Notes: generated from the sequence alone by a model not told the origin. DNA of 64,000 bases from Alteribacillus bidgolensis (GCF_002886255.1 NZ_KZ614149.1:2604001-2668000); one strand, 5' to 3'. Numbered from the stretch's first letter, positions 26,210 through 36,018 are shown. Made by a program: numbers and translations.

Positions 26210-26389
26210 ATGGACGCCCAACGAGCACAAGAGATTTCTTCATCGCCTGATATGGCTAATGTAGTCTTTAACGGAGAAAGTGTCTATATTGAACATGTTG
26301 ATCAACAAGTTGGAATAGCTACGATCCATCCCATGAATGATCCAAATAAAAAACAAAGCGTTTCCATCACCAGCTTAGAAGAACAATAA
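26210..26389 (+). CDS. sspH: Small acid-soluble spore protein, H type
   Basis: 59-residue protein, too short for many gene finders: MDAQRAQEISSSPDMANV, VFNGESVYIEHVDQQVG, IATIHPMNDPNKKQSV. The start xxxQRAxEISxSPDMxNV, the V-x-YNG-x-xVYIxHV core and the P-x-NP-x-x-x turn are diagnostic of the SspH family, minor SASPs made in the forespore under sigma-G. AAAAGGAGAGAAGG lies ahead of the ATG. It shares its unit with the 41-residue gene. Confidence 0.93.
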   Translation: MDAQRAQEISSSPDMANVVFNGESVYIEHVDQQVGIATIHPMNDPNKKQSVSITSLEEQ

Positions 26390-26399
26390 CTTTAATCCC

Positions 26400-26880
26400 C
26401 CTATGCAAAAAGGCAGCAACGGAAAAGGGATATTGAATTGCTGATAGAAGGTCCTCGCTCTATTAACAAATATTCATTCTGCAAATGAGATAAGGAGCCA
26501 ACTCCGGCTCCTTCACCCCATTACTTATCCTGCAAAAGAATTGCTTGTTGACTTTATTTCTTGTTAACAGTATAATTAAATTTTTCCTCACTTATCCCTT
26601 CTATGGTACACAAAAACCTCACCTCATTCATTTCCAACATGCTGGATAACCCTCATTAATGAATGAATCTTTATTTGAATATAGTTTTAGATCAAATCAC
26701 ACTGGAGCGGTCATCGGAGCCGCAAGGACGAAAGAGCAGGAAGGGCTTTTGTTGTTTTATGTATCACTACTATGTTTGTTTTAAGAAAAGCAAAAGTATC
26801 GGTATAGGTAAAGGAATTTCTGCAGTATTCATTCCTAACAGCTGAGCGTTGAAGCTAACAGCAGCGTGCAAAGGTTATAC
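26400..26880. other. Gap with a terminator and no clear gene
   Basis: GGAGCCAACTCCGGCTCC at 26494-26511 followed by TT is a possible terminator for the sspH unit. Nothing else was recognised; an ATG at 26661 opens a short frame with NHTGAVIGAARTK, which I could not assign. Confidence 0.4.
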
Positions 26881-26973
26881 TTGGGAAAAGGTAAAAATAA
26901 GAATCCGCTTCCTCCAAAGAAGTGGAATGCTAAAGACCAGCAGATCAACATTTGCTGGTTTTTTACTTTTTAG
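26881..26973 (+). CDS. Possible 30-residue peptide
   Basis: TTG start six bases after AAAGG, reading MGKGKNKNPLPPKKWNAKDQ and ten more residues. The proline- and lysine-rich front resembles the start of small Bacillus spore peptides. The last residues overlap a hairpin terminator (26936-26969, ACCAGCA and TGCTGGT then TTTTTT), so the stop lies inside the terminator. It may be a remnant. Confidence 0.25.
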   Translation: MGKGKNKNPLPPKKWNAKDQQINICWFFTF

Positions 26974-27057
26974 AAAGAATATATGAAGTACCATCCATCT
27001 CTTTGAATGATACTTCTATATATATTCCGACCTGTTTTTCCCGTTTTGCCTTTGGAA

Positions 27058-27348
27058 TTAACACATAAAAAACATTTGCAGTCTCATGTAGTTGTATAGA
27101 AAACGAGCATGTCTTCCTTCAGGAGTATGAGGATTTTGAAGATGATATAATCGTTGAAGAAAAAGCTGATCACATTTACATGAAGGTCCGCCAAACACTC
27201 TGTAACATTCGTCATGTGCTTTACATGCAGCATCAACGGCATTTACAGGAGCTCCAGGTCCGCTGCACCCCGGTCCGCACCAATTATACCCAGGAAAAAT
27301 ACAAAAACGCGGGAAATTTATTCTATGGTTTCTTTTATCATAAGACAT
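27058..27348 (-). CDS. Phospholipase A2-like protein
   Basis: 96-residue cysteine-rich protein. GYNWCGPGCSGPGAPVNAVD and AACKAHDECY form the calcium loop and the catalytic His-Asp of a secretory phospholipase A2-type fold, similar to small Bacillus proteins labelled phospholipase A2 family or parvovirus VP1-like. Eight cysteines can be counted. There is no signal peptide, so it may stay in the cell or be placed in the spore. ATG at 27348 follows GGGAGGG and is chosen over an in-frame codon at 27375. Nearby genes are spore-related (sspH, YheC-type). Activity is untested. Confidence 0.72.
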   Translation of the reverse strand: MSYDKRNHRINFPRFCIFPGYNWCGPGCSGPGAPVNAVDAACKAHDECYRVFGGPSCKCDQLFLQRLYHLQNPHTPEGRHARFLYNYMRLQMFFMC

Positions 27349-27472
27349 GATAGTCCCTCCCTGTTTATTTAACATTTTTCCTTAGTACACGATATGGCGG
27401 AGGGTGGGTTTTTGGTTGTTTAAATCACCTCTATACTAAAAAATTCCCGTGCTCAAAGGTACACCGGAATCT

Positions 27473-28543
27473 TCATCGCTTTTTTTGTGCAGCTGCAGCC
27501 GCTAAAAAATACGCAAACTGGACGGGGCGTTTATAAACAAGGTCGTTGCAAGAGAAAGAGACATTACCTTTGTTATAAAGGTTTTTTTGAAGTTTACCGT
27601 TCACTTCTATAATCTTTATCTTTCTGTTTTCATCAATGACCATATCAATGCCGATTTCTCCTAATAACCCAAGGTGTTTTTCCAAAAGCTCCCCTGCTAT
27701 TAAACTCGTGTTTCTCATTTCCTCGTATAGAGCTGTTCTCTCTTTGTTATTACTAGCTAATGTTTGAAGTATTTCGTCTGCTTCACAAATTCGGTGACTG
27801 CAATTTGTTACATAATAATCTTTTTGAGCAATTCTGCTTATTCCATTGGTGACATTCCATTTGCCGTTTTGATTTTTTTGCAGCAACATTCTAACATCTG
27901 TAATTCTGCCCGCTGCTCTTGTTGTGTTTATAAGTTCTTGAATGATAAATTTTTTACTTCCAACCAGTTCATCTATTTTTTTATAAAAGGAGGCCGAATC
28001 TTGGCAGCTGTATTTTGGCCGTTTTAATGTATCTTGATAGATTTTATATGGTTCATTGGGTGAATTGGTGTCAACTAAATACACACGTCTGCCTAAAAAT
28101 CCATAACTTGGCTTTAAAATTAAATGTTTGCGGCTCTCCAGCAGCTTTTTAAAACGTTTCCTCTTGTAGAACCAAGTCTTTGGCAGATAGGTGTTCAACT
28201 CTGACTTGGATAAAATTTTATAAACAACCCATTTGTTAAAAAAAGTAATCGTATTAAAGCATTTATTTTTTCCGATATATTTCTCTAAACGTTTAATAGT
28301 ATTTCCCTTTCTTTGATAACAGCGGTTATAAACTGCGCGAGGGAAACGAAAAGTCTTTGTTTCCCACTTACCATTAATGTAACAGCCCCCTTGTATACGT
28401 TTGGTTTTCCAATTAATATCTTTTGGAGTAAATGAAAAAAGCTGTACAGGAGTATTTTCTTTATATTGATGATACAATCTTAACGTTCTTTTTCGCTTGC
28501 TCCTCTTATTTACCATGATCCCAATCAAAGGTTTACGGCTCAT
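27473..28543 (-). CDS. YheC/YheD family, endospore coat-associated ATP-grasp protein
   Basis: 356-residue protein of the YheC/YheD family. MSRKPLIGIMVNKR at the start and an ATP-grasp-like core are visible: HLILKPSYGFLGRRVYLVD (nucleotide-binding), FIIQELINTTRAAGRITDVR and GEIGIDMVIDENRKIKIIEVNG (metal-binding end). B. subtilis YheC and YheD are associated with the spore coat. It is highly basic. The gene begins 6 bp after the preceding 154-residue gene and is probably co-transcribed with it. The ligated substrate of this family is not known. Confidence 0.83.
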   Translation of the reverse strand: MSRKPLIGIMVNKRSKRKRTLRLYHQYKENTPVQLFSFTPKDINWKTKRIQGGCYINGKWETKTFRFPRAVYNRCYQRKGNTIKRLEKYIGKNKCFNTITFFNKWVVYKILSKSELNTYLPKTWFYKRKRFKKLLESRKHLILKPSYGFLGRRVYLVDTNSPNEPYKIYQDTLKRPKYSCQDSASFYKKIDELVGSKKFIIQELINTTRAAGRITDVRMLLQKNQNGKWNVTNGISRIAQKDYYVTNCSHRICEADEILQTLASNNKERTALYEEMRNTSLIAGELLEKHLGLLGEIGIDMVIDENRKIKIIEVNGKLQKNLYNKGNVSFSCNDLVYKRPVQFAYFLAAAAAQKKR

Positions 28544-28549
28544 TTATTC

Positions 28550-29014
28550 TCACTTCATCTTATAAATCGATTTCAATTTCTCAATCAATTCTTTTTTAGA
28601 AATTTCTCCATTGTCCTTTTTCCTCAGAGCTTCGATGACTTTTTGATTGTCCTTCTCACTTAACTTTTTCACTGCACAGTTTCCTCCCTTCAGGTTTAAT
28701 AGGTCACTGCTGGTTTGTTTTACATGCGATCCCATTGAGACCTCTTGGACCGATTGAGATAAGATTACCTTCCCCCTGGGAGATATGACAAAGTTAAAAG
28801 TCTTAGTACCTGGTGCAGGAGGTTCTACAATCCATCTGATACTAACCGCCCCATCCCACGTGTTTATTTGTGTGGAGGTAGGGAGTATCAGTCTCTGCTG
28901 AGCTAAAGGGGGAGTTCCGGCATCTGAACCTGATAACTGTCCAAATAAAAAGGTGTCCGTTATAGGCTGGGTCAAACTATTAATTTCAGCACTTGCAAAC
29001 ATATCCAGCTTCAC
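28550..29014 (-). CDS. Uncharacterised protein preceding the YheC-type gene
   Basis: 154-residue frame starting GTG after AAGGAG. It contains TFLFGQLSGSDAGTPPLAQQ, a beta-rich middle (DGAVSIRWIVEPPAPGTKTF) and a charged helical tail KKDNGEISKKELIEKLKSI. No family recognised. The upstream sequence in another frame reads KPDYDQSNDFQRVVGLFNED and joins smoothly to LQVELDVEEGEAVKLDMF in this frame, so the true gene may be longer and carry a frameshift near 29040. Gene context (6 bp before the YheC-type gene) hints at a spore surface role. Confidence 0.5.
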   Translation of the reverse strand: MKLDMFASAEINSLTQPITDTFLFGQLSGSDAGTPPLAQQRLILPTSTQINTWDGAVSIRWIVEPPAPGTKTFNFVISPRGKVILSQSVQEVSMGSHVKQTSSDLLNLKGGNCAVKKLSEKDNQKVIEALRKKDNGEISKKELIEKLKSIYKMK

Positions 29015-29307
29015 GGCTTCTCCTTCTTCTACATCCAGTTCAACTTGTAATCTTCATTAAACAAACCAACGACTCTTTGAAAATCATTACTTTGGTCATA
29101 ATCCGGTTTTAATAAAGTTTCGTCTCGTTCCCATATAATTTTTCTTATTATCAGTTAATGAAAAAATTTAGAAGCAGACACGGCATCCGTCTTAGACAAG
29201 TAAGCTTTGTACGCAGCCCCAATTAAAAAAAGCGACTTCCTTAACGATCAAAAGAAGAGCGCCATTCTATATCTTACAGTTTTTATCCATGACTATCCCG
29301 GCGGTTA

Positions 29308-30840
29308 TTAACCGATAAAACCGGCAGCCAATAACACAATCGTTATCATGGTTAATATGGACACCTTCATAAGATCCATATCCTCCACTGGAATCTGCGG
29401 AATATGAGCATAAGGAGACAGATTACCTACCCAGTCTTCGAATTGAAACAGCCCTCCTAAATAAACAACAATAAAGGAATAGCCCAAGTATAACCATGTC
29501 AGCCCAGAGGCGTTTGGTGCAAAACCGACCAATAAAACAGCGATACCAGTCATTATCCCTATTGCAGGCAGATAAACCATGGCTGCACTGTAAAATGCGC
29601 CAAATGACATGCCGTCGTCCATGACTGTAACAGCTGTCAAACCCAGGCTTCCTGCTGCAATGGAAATCATCACAAAACCAACAATAAGAGCGATAAGAAG
29701 ATAGCTTGCCAACAGCCGTGTACGAGATACGGTTCGAGCTAATACATGCTCTGTGTGCGCCTTTTTCTCCTCACTTTTAAGTTTAAAAATGACCATAAGC
29801 GCAGGAATCGTACTAATCATAGATATTACGGACATAAGTTTTGCCGCGAATTGCTCCGTTAAAGATACTCCAGTTACAGAGCCGATCAAATCTTCCATCA
29901 CATCTATTTCATTAAAAAATGATTCTAAGTCACCAAACACCGATACGTAAGAAGAACCAATCACTAACATTCCAATCGCCCAAGCAATAATACCTGTACG
30001 CTGAAGCCTAAATGCAAGACCAAAAGGATTTCGTAAAAAGGAAGTTGTATTCCTTCTGCCTGGCTTTGACGGTAAAAATCCAGATCCTGCTTCTCGAATC
30101 GCATTCAAATACAGGACCAAAATAACTAGCATCATAGAAACTGCCGCTGTTAATATTACCGGCTGCCAGTAATTGTTCACATACACTTCCGAAATCATCA
30201 CCAATGGCACGTATAAGATAGGAAACGCCAAGCACCGTGAAAGATAAGCCAATCGTGCCCCACAAGCTTTCCGAAAGTTGCGCAAATAACGCAGTAACGC
30301 CTGTGAAAAAAATCCAACCGCCCCTAATCCAGCACCATATAGCAGCGAGCCATTCAGATCCATACTTTCGATTTCTAATGCATATAAACCAAAACCTACA
30401 CTTAATGCTAACAAGACATTCGTTCCAAACAGAACGATAATTGCGGCGAGTAAATTAGATAATCGGCCAACAGGCAGAGCACGCACCATTTCGATGTGTC
30501 CATCCTCTTCTTCTGCTCGTGTATGACGGGCAAAGAGTAAAATATTCATAATTCCAACTGTTATAGCAGTAAAGAGCAGCATTTGATGGGCCATCATAGC
30601 CACCAAAGGTATAATTCTCTAAACCATAACCTGGTCCGACCATGGCCGTCATGGCAGGGTTCAGCATCGTTTCATCAGCGCCTGCCTATCTCGTTCTGCC
30701 GGATATAAACTTGTAAAAGATTGCGCAATTAAAAAAGTAAAAACAGATAACGAAAGCAGCCAAACCGTAAAACGAACGCGGTCTTGCCGTAATAAAAACC
30801 GGGAGAGTATCCCTGTTTTATTGTATAAATGATTGGACAT
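29308..30840 (-). pseudogene. ABC exporter permease, frameshifted
   Basis: Begins at ATG 30840 (overlapping the upstream stop by one base) with MSNHLYNKTGILSRFLLRQD, a large two-half ABC-type export permease of about 530 residues, similar to polyketide or antibiotic exporters. The first part breaks near 30670, where the frame changes within LNPAMTAMVGPGYGLENYTF; another pair of shifts between about 30310 and 30190 replaces WGTIGLSFTVLGVSYLIRAI with nonsense. The remaining 29308-30190 codes normal membrane helices. One shift lies at a T-tract, so sequencing error should be excluded, but three shifts argue for decay. Confidence 0.75.
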
Positions 30841-31734
30841 TAAGACGCACCTCCGTCTCCTGATTCATAATGGCGCATAAATAAATCTTCTAAGGTAGGC
30901 GGTGCACTTTCAAGCTTAACGATCGAATATTGATTTATATGTTTTATCACGCCGTCAAGCTCTTCTGAATCTACTTGAAATGAATATTGCTGTTCTGTTT
31001 CTTTGACGTCATGAACTCTCTTTAATTCTTGTAAGGATGGAATAGGTTGTTTCGTCTCTACGAGTAAATTCGTTCTTGTTAAATGACGAAGTCCTTCAAT
31101 GTTCCCGTTTCAATCATCTGTCCCTGCCGAATAATCCCTACTCTGTCACACAACTTTTCAACTTCAGATAAAATGTGGCTCGAAAGAAGAATACTTTTTC
31201 CTTCCCTTTTTATACAACCACACTTTCTTGAAACACTCTTTCCATCAGAGGATCTAGCCCGGAAGTCGGTTCATCGAGTATATAAAGATCGGCATCTGAA
31301 GAAAATGCTGCTATGAGAGCTACCTTTTGCCGGTTTCCTTTTGAGTACGTCCGGCATTTTTTCGTTGGATCGAAATCAAACTTTTCGATCAGCTCTTCCC
31401 TCCGGCTTTTATAATGTGAGCCTCGCAGTTTGACAAAAAGATCAATGACTTCTCCGCCAGTTAAATTAGGCCAAAGGTTCACATCTCCCGGCACGTATGC
31501 AATGCGTTTGTGTATTTCGACGGCATTTTTCCAGGCATCCATACCAAAAATTTTTGCTTCACCTTCCGTTGCTTTTAATACACCAAGCAAAATACGTATG
31601 GTTGTAGATTTCCCAGCTCCATTCGGACCAATAAAGCCATACACTTCTCCTTTGTTCACTTCAATGTTGACTCCGTTTAAAGCTGTAAATTTCCCAAACG
31701 TTTTCATTAAATGCCGAGTGCTTAAAACAGTCAT
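30841..31734 (-). pseudogene. ABC exporter ATPase, frameshifted
   Basis: Starts with ATG overlapping the tetR stop (ATGA). Walker A GFIGPNGAGKSTTIRIL, signature TYSKGNRQKVAL and Walker B LYILDEPTSGLD are intact, but the frame ends at residue 174 (QESVVV). The C-terminal region is still recognisable in two further frames, for example ETKQPIPSLQELKRVHDV and KLESAPPTLEDLFMRHYESG. Two frameshifts therefore remove the C-terminal domain. With the broken permease it forms a dead drug-type exporter. Confidence 0.8.
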
Positions 31735-32375
31735 TTTCCATCCTCCTGCTCATAAAAACACGTTTTTAAAACATCTAGATATTCATAAAATTCTTCCCAG
31801 TATGTCTCTAAATTGATAGAGGAGAGCTTTTTCCCTTTTAAAGTGTTTTTTAAGTGGTTCTGGTACCCTTCTATGGACCAGCTGATAAGCTGGAATGCTT
31901 TATCTGCATCCACCTCTTTTTTAAATAAACTTTTATCAATATTATCGTACAGCTTTGAATTGCCAAGCTCTTGTACTTCTTGAAGGCGCTTTTGCAATTC
32001 TGCAGGTATCTCTGTTTCCTCTGTAAGCACGGCTGTCCCTAAAAAATTAAAAATATTCGGGTTCTTTGCCTGCGCTGCAAACTTAGCCTTGGCTGCCTGC
32101 TTCATTCGTTCAATAAAATCCGTTTCCTCTGTCACAATGAGATTTAAATACTCATTAATAATGAAAGTGATGCTGTAATCAATTAGGTATTTATAAAGCT
32201 CTTTTTTATTATGAAAATAATAAAAAATCATCCCCTTTCCAATTCGAGCATTTTTAACAATTCGATTAGTAGAAGCTTGCTTAAATCCTTTTTCTGCAAA
32301 TTCTTCAAGGGCAGCATTTAATATCCGCTGTTGTTTATCGTGATCTAAGTTTATAAATGACTGTGTAATCTCCAT
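31731..32375 (-). CDS. TetR-family regulator of the ABC exporter
   Basis: 214-residue regulator with an N-terminal TetR helix-turn-helix: ILNAALEEFAEKGFKQASTN, RIVKNARIGKGMIFYYFHNK and KELYKYLIDY. The C-terminal helices form the ligand and dimer domain. It is first in the operon tetR-ATPase-permease, overlapping the ATPase start by four bases, so it most likely represses its own operon. A perfect inverted repeat GACCA-AAC-TGGTC lies in its promoter. Unlike its two partners it has an intact frame. Confidence 0.87.
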   Translation of the reverse strand: MEITQSFINLDHDKQQRILNAALEEFAEKGFKQASTNRIVKNARIGKGMIFYYFHNKKELYKYLIDYSITFIINEYLNLIVTEETDFIERMKQAAKAKFAAQAKNPNIFNFLGTAVLTEETEIPAELQKRLQEVQELGNSKLYDNIDKSLFKKEVDADKAFQLISWSIEGYQNHLKNTLKGKKLSSINLETYWEEFYEYLDVLKTCFYEQEDGK

Positions 32376-32436
32376 TCATTCCTTTTGGTTTATTATATTT
32401 TTCATTCATCTTAATTAAACCACATTGGTCGATCAA

Positions 32437-32466
32437 ATCATAACCGAATTAGACCAAACTGGTCAA
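32437..32466 (-). promoter_or_regulatory. Promoter and TetR-type operator
   Basis: On the minus strand TTGACC (rc 32461-32466), 18 bp, TATGAT (rc 32437-32442). The inverted repeat GACCA-AAC-TGGTC (32452-32464) covers the -35 box and spacer. A half-site TTGGTC is at 32425-32430. The placement fits repression by the TetR-type protein encoded next. Confidence 0.65.
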
Positions 32467-32697
32467 CAATTGTTTTTCATCCACATGAGAAAGGATGAAC
32501 GTCTAGAACGTTCATCCTCGCTGCATATCTAACTTATTCGTAATGTTTCATTTGATTTTTTCAAAGTCTCTTTTCTAAACATAGTTTGGTATATCTTACT
32601 AACAAGACGTATGATTTGAGAATAAGTTAAAATGTATCGTCTTTTTCTAATTAAAAAACATTCCATTATTCAAGGTATTACCTAACTTTGTATAATC

Positions 32698-33213
32698 TCA
32701 TCCAATCGATTTTACTTTGTTGAGCACCTTCCCCATAATGAGGAATTCATAAGGTACATTTGGATAAAAACCATCACGAATAACTACCCACCCTTGCTTT
32801 TTGTAAAAAGAAACCGCATTATGGTTATCTCTACGAACCGTTAATAAAGCTGTTTTTTCCCGTCTATTTTGAAGTAAAATATGAATGAGCTGTTTAGCAA
32901 TGCCCCTCCTTCTGTATCTAGGATGAACACCCAGCTCCGCAAGTACCAAACAATTTTTCAGCCATCCATCATTGGACAGTAAATGATTTGCCAATAAATG
33001 ATGGTAATACTGGCCTCTCCGGGATGTGTAGCCATATATATATCCTGCAACTTGATTATTAATAACAGCTAAATATCCTTCAAAATTTGGATACCTGTAA
33101 TGCTGCTGAAATTGTTTTTTCATAACTTTTGGGTCAGCTTTAAAAATAGCGGCATATAACTCAATCATTTTAATAAAATAATATCCTTCTACGGTAAACG
33201 GAATGATTTTCAT
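32698..33213 (-). CDS. GNAT-family acetyltransferase
   Basis: 171-residue N-acetyltransferase. The acetyl-CoA site is LGVHPRYRRRGIAKQLIHIL, followed by NAVSFYKKQGWVV, the classic GNAT motif B. The start region KIIPFTVEGYYFIK is usual. The frame extends to 33246, but this part begins with a poorly placed GTG; ATG at 33213 has AAGGA upstream at a slightly long spacing and fits the family start. The substrate cannot be told. Single gene. Confidence 0.75.
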   Translation of the reverse strand: MKIIPFTVEGYYFIKMIELYAAIFKADPKVMKKQFQQHYRYPNFEGYLAVINNQVAGYIYGYTSRRGQYYHHLLANHLLSNDGWLKNCLVLAELGVHPRYRRRGIAKQLIHILLQNRREKTALLTVRRDNHNAVSFYKKQGWVVIRDGFYPNVPYEFLIMGKVLNKVKSIG

Positions 33214-33486
33214 GCTCTTCACTATCCTTAAAAAATTATTTTTCACAAAGGAAATTATTTCCTTTTTTATAGTGTTAAATAAAGTAAAAACTAATTATTT
33301 TATTTATATGACTCCATACAAAAAACGCGACTTATTAAAAAAGCGCGAATTGTAAAAGAAAATGGCCATGTTAGGAATGGATAAATTTTTCTGTACGAAC
33401 ATTCATTGTTCCCTTGTTTTTTCACACATGTTTTTGTAGGCAGAGCTTTATTATTAGATGCCGTTTTGTGCTGCATCTAAACCTCT

Positions 33487-33815
33487 CTAATTGCTTCTTT
33501 CTTCTTTTTCAATAAACTCCACGTATTTTCTGAAAAGTAAATCAATCGCAATGTGAAACGGGATAAAAGAGTTCACTTCTGTACCATCCCTCGTGATCGT
33601 TGTGGAACTTGTTGCGTATATGTTGTGAGGTGACATTTGTGCCAACTTGTTGTTCTTCAAATTGGTGATGGATATAAAATCAATGCCTCTTGCGGTTAGC
33701 TGCTTGATTTGCGGTATCAACGCAGGGGTCTCACCTGAATAAGAAAGGATGATAATTACGTCATTTTCTTGGATTCCTGGAAGCATCACTTCAAATTCGG
33801 TTTGATCGTGAATAA
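33487..33815 (-). pseudogene. SIS-domain sugar-responsive regulator (RpiR/MurR-like), C-terminal remnant
   Basis: Frame with HDQTEFEVMLPGIQENDVII, ILSYSGETPALIPQIKQL and GIDFISITNLKNNKLAQM, the sugar-isomerase (SIS) domain of an RpiR-type regulator. The N-terminal helix-turn-helix and the first third of the SIS domain are missing. The sequence before HDQ (33816-34010) does not continue the protein in any frame. A truncated remnant. Confidence 0.7.
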
Positions 33816-34013
33816 CTGTAATAAATGGAACAACAAGTCGCCGTCGAAAAACTCGTTGTCGAAGCATGGAACGAAAAATCTTATCAAAAACTCTGGCAAG
33901 CCCTTACCCTGTCGAAAATTGTTCCAAGTGCTAAAGTTGCTAAAGATATCCTTGACGACCTCATCGAAGCCAATAAAAAGAGTACTGGCCGGAACTGTCA
34001 TAAACGAATTTAA

Positions 34014-34049
34014 CCTCCCCGTCAGCTTTTTTTCGGGGAGGTATTTTTA
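34014..34049. terminator. Strong hairpin terminator
   Basis: CCTCCCCG and CGGGGAGG enclose a T-rich loop, followed by TATTTTT on the plus strand. It may end the lipoprotein gene transcript on the minus strand or a plus-strand transcript. Confidence 0.65.
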
Positions 34050-34208
34050 GAATTCCCATAGCCAGCCTTATTAGTTTTTTTATCAAGCTTTCGAACAGTA
34101 AATTCTTCGAAATCATCATCAAGTATTGTAAACTGCGATTGATTAGCAAAAAGGCTTTTCCCAGTTTCTACAATTAATTCATTTGATAAAACATCGCGTT
34201 TTAAAAAG

Positions 34209-34592
34209 TTATTCTGATAAAATTTTAACTTCTTCCGCATATCGTATTGGCGGGGCGGAGAAATGAACAGCTCCTTCTTGTTTTTCAAGTACCATTACGT
34301 TATTTCCAACTTCTATTTGTTCAAATGTTTTTTTACTTACATTGAAATAGGTTGGTCCGTTTGAATTCCCCGGGTGTACTAAGATTTGATGAAAAGAACT
34401 AAAAGGTCTTTTTTCTTTGACCAATCCTTTAAATTCCTTCCTGTCTCGTTCTGTCGTCTTCTTATTAAATTCTCTTTCTATCGATTGGTGAGCGCCGTAA
34501 TTCAATGGAGTTACTCCTTCGACTTGACTAGATGCAGAACAACCAGCCGCTAACGATGATATTAAAATCATAACCATTACTATTTTTTTCAC
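34209..34592 (-). CDS. Putative lipoprotein
   Basis: 127 residues with a lipoprotein signal peptide: MKKIVMVMILISSLAAGC, Cys18 being the lipidation site. The mature part has PGNSNGPTYFNVSKKTFEQI and GNNVMVLEKQEGAVHF, suggesting a small beta-fold domain; no family recognised. GGGGGCC upstream of the ATG serves as a ribosome binding site. An overlapping frame ends at 34022 and shows QSQFTILDDDFEEFTV, so the protein may once have been longer; see the rejected list. Confidence 0.65.
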   Translation of the reverse strand: MKKIVMVMILISSLAAGCSASSQVEGVTPLNYGAHQSIEREFNKKTTERDRKEFKGLVKEKRPFSSFHQILVHPGNSNGPTYFNVSKKTFEQIEVGNNVMVLEKQEGAVHFSAPPIRYAEEVKILSE

Positions 34593-35364
34593 ATGGCCCC
34601 CCTTAAGTAGGTTATTTTCAGGGATAAAATAAAACTTTAGACCTGTTTAAACAAAAAAGCGTCCTTTTATTAGAAACACATAAATCTGTTATTCGTTTAA
34701 AATTTCTTCCTCTTTACTTGTACATACGCATTTATACAAACCAATGTTAGTTATGGATTCTAGTTCGAATCACACTTTAAAGCTTCCTCAATCTTGAGTT
34801 TGCGTTTCACGCCTAGATTCGAACTATCGAACGAAATGTAATGTAAGGGATTTCTGAAAATGAAATGGTTTATATCTCCTATTCCTTTGTATACCATTTT
34901 AATTCTTCTATAACCCTTTTATTTAAAGTATTACTCATTTCAGATTGCGTATCTAGTTCTTCGATGGGGACTTGTCGTTGGTTGTTCTTCATGGTTGATC
35001 CCCTGCAGCCAATACAGCAATACCTATAGACTTTTTATCAAATGCCCTCTTTTTAGTCATAGGTATGTCCATATTACTTTACATATTCAAAGAAACAGCC
35101 TTTTTCGTCTCTTTTCATTTGAGCAGCACACGAATACTTTTCTGATACGTTTCATTTCTTTTCCTTTAAAATATTTTTCACCTATTTTTCCATTGTTCAT
35201 AAAGTCAAAGCAGCGCCTAAAACATCCAGCATAAATGTAGGAAGTTCGTAATTGTTGTTTTCTACATCCGAAGACAGTTTTCCACAAAATCTACAATATA
35301 GGCATTAATTTAACGTATGGATAATATTTATAAAGGTAGGTCAATAATTAATGGAGGTGAATAC
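34593..35364. other. Gap with inverted repeat and a possible 37-residue peptide
   Basis: TAGTTCGAATC (34761-34771) and GATTCGAACTA (34816-34826) form an 11-bp perfect inverted repeat with a 44-base spacer. A minus-strand frame at 34879-34992 encodes MKNNQRQVPIEELDTQSEM and 18 more residues, with weak AGGG upstream; it could be real but is unsupported. The end of the gap is the promoter of cwlJ. Confidence 0.4.
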
Positions 35365-35793
35365 ATGGCTGTTATAAAGGCTCCAAGTAAAGATATCAAC
35401 CTTTTAGCAAGGCTGCTTCGAGCAGAAGCCGTGGGAGAAGGAAAATTAGGCATGCTTCATGTTGGAGCTGTTACAGTTAATCGAGTTAGAGTTAGGTGTT
35501 CCGATTTTGAAGATTTGCGTACCTTGCCGGAAGTCATTCATCAACCAACGGCTTATGAAGCAGTGCAGCATGGTATGTTTTATCAAAGAGCCAGAGAAAG
35601 TGAAAAACGTTTAGCACGCCGATCTGTAAATGGGGAAAGACGCTGGCCTGCTAAGTACAGTTTATGGTACTTTAGGCCGCCAGGTGATTGTCCGCCTACT
35701 TGGTACGGTCAATCGCTTGTGGGCCGATATAAACTACACTGTTTTTATGAGCCTGTTGCGGGAGAATGTGACGAAATTTATGGCGTGTTTTAA
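35365..35793 (+). CDS. cwlJ: Spore cortex-lytic cell wall hydrolase CwlJ
   Basis: 142 residues, the same length as B. subtilis CwlJ. The Hydrolase_2 (SleB/CwlJ) domain is clear: LARLLRAEAVGEGKLGMLHV with the catalytic Glu, YQRARESEKRLARRSVNGER and RWPAKYSLWYFRPPGDCP. CwlJ is placed in the spore coat and degrades cortex peptidoglycan during germination, for example with Ca-DPA. There is no signal peptide, as is normal. ATG at 35365 follows GGAGGTG; an earlier in-frame ATG at 35317 lies before that site. The usual partner gerQ is not adjacent here. Confidence 0.92.
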   Translation: MAVIKAPSKDINLLARLLRAEAVGEGKLGMLHVGAVTVNRVRVRCSDFEDLRTLPEVIHQPTAYEAVQHGMFYQRARESEKRLARRSVNGERRWPAKYSLWYFRPPGDCPPTWYGQSLVGRYKLHCFYEPVAGECDEIYGVF

Positions 35794-36018
35794 TAAGACA
35801 TAGGCAAGCTGATTGTATAAAAGGGATGTTAGGGACGTCCCTATTTTCCATTTTTATTTTCTTTTCGTTGGTTTATTCATCTTTCCACATTATCTTTTCT
35901 TGCAGAAGACCAAAAAAGCACGAGCAATAAAAGGAAATTTTTGCTTGTGCTTTTTTTGCATGATTTAATTCTTTTAGGAAATATTAACACTAACTACAAG
36001 AAAAAGGAGGGTCGCATG

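Noticed and set aside
33825..34013. 62-residue plus-strand frame starting MEQQVAVEKLVVEAWNEKSY, just before a strong terminator
   Set aside because: No ribosome binding site and no family recognised; it overlaps the SIS remnant's break region. Could be a foreign scrap, but not supportable as a gene.
34022..34288. Minus-strand frame overlapping the 127-residue lipoprotein, with TILDDDFEEFTVRKL at its end
   Set aside because: Its first half is out-of-frame reading of the lipoprotein gene and there is no ribosome binding site. The second half might be a lost tail, noted there.
34761..34826. Possible tRNA because of the GTTCGAATC word
   Set aside because: No acceptor, D or anticodon stems around either copy.
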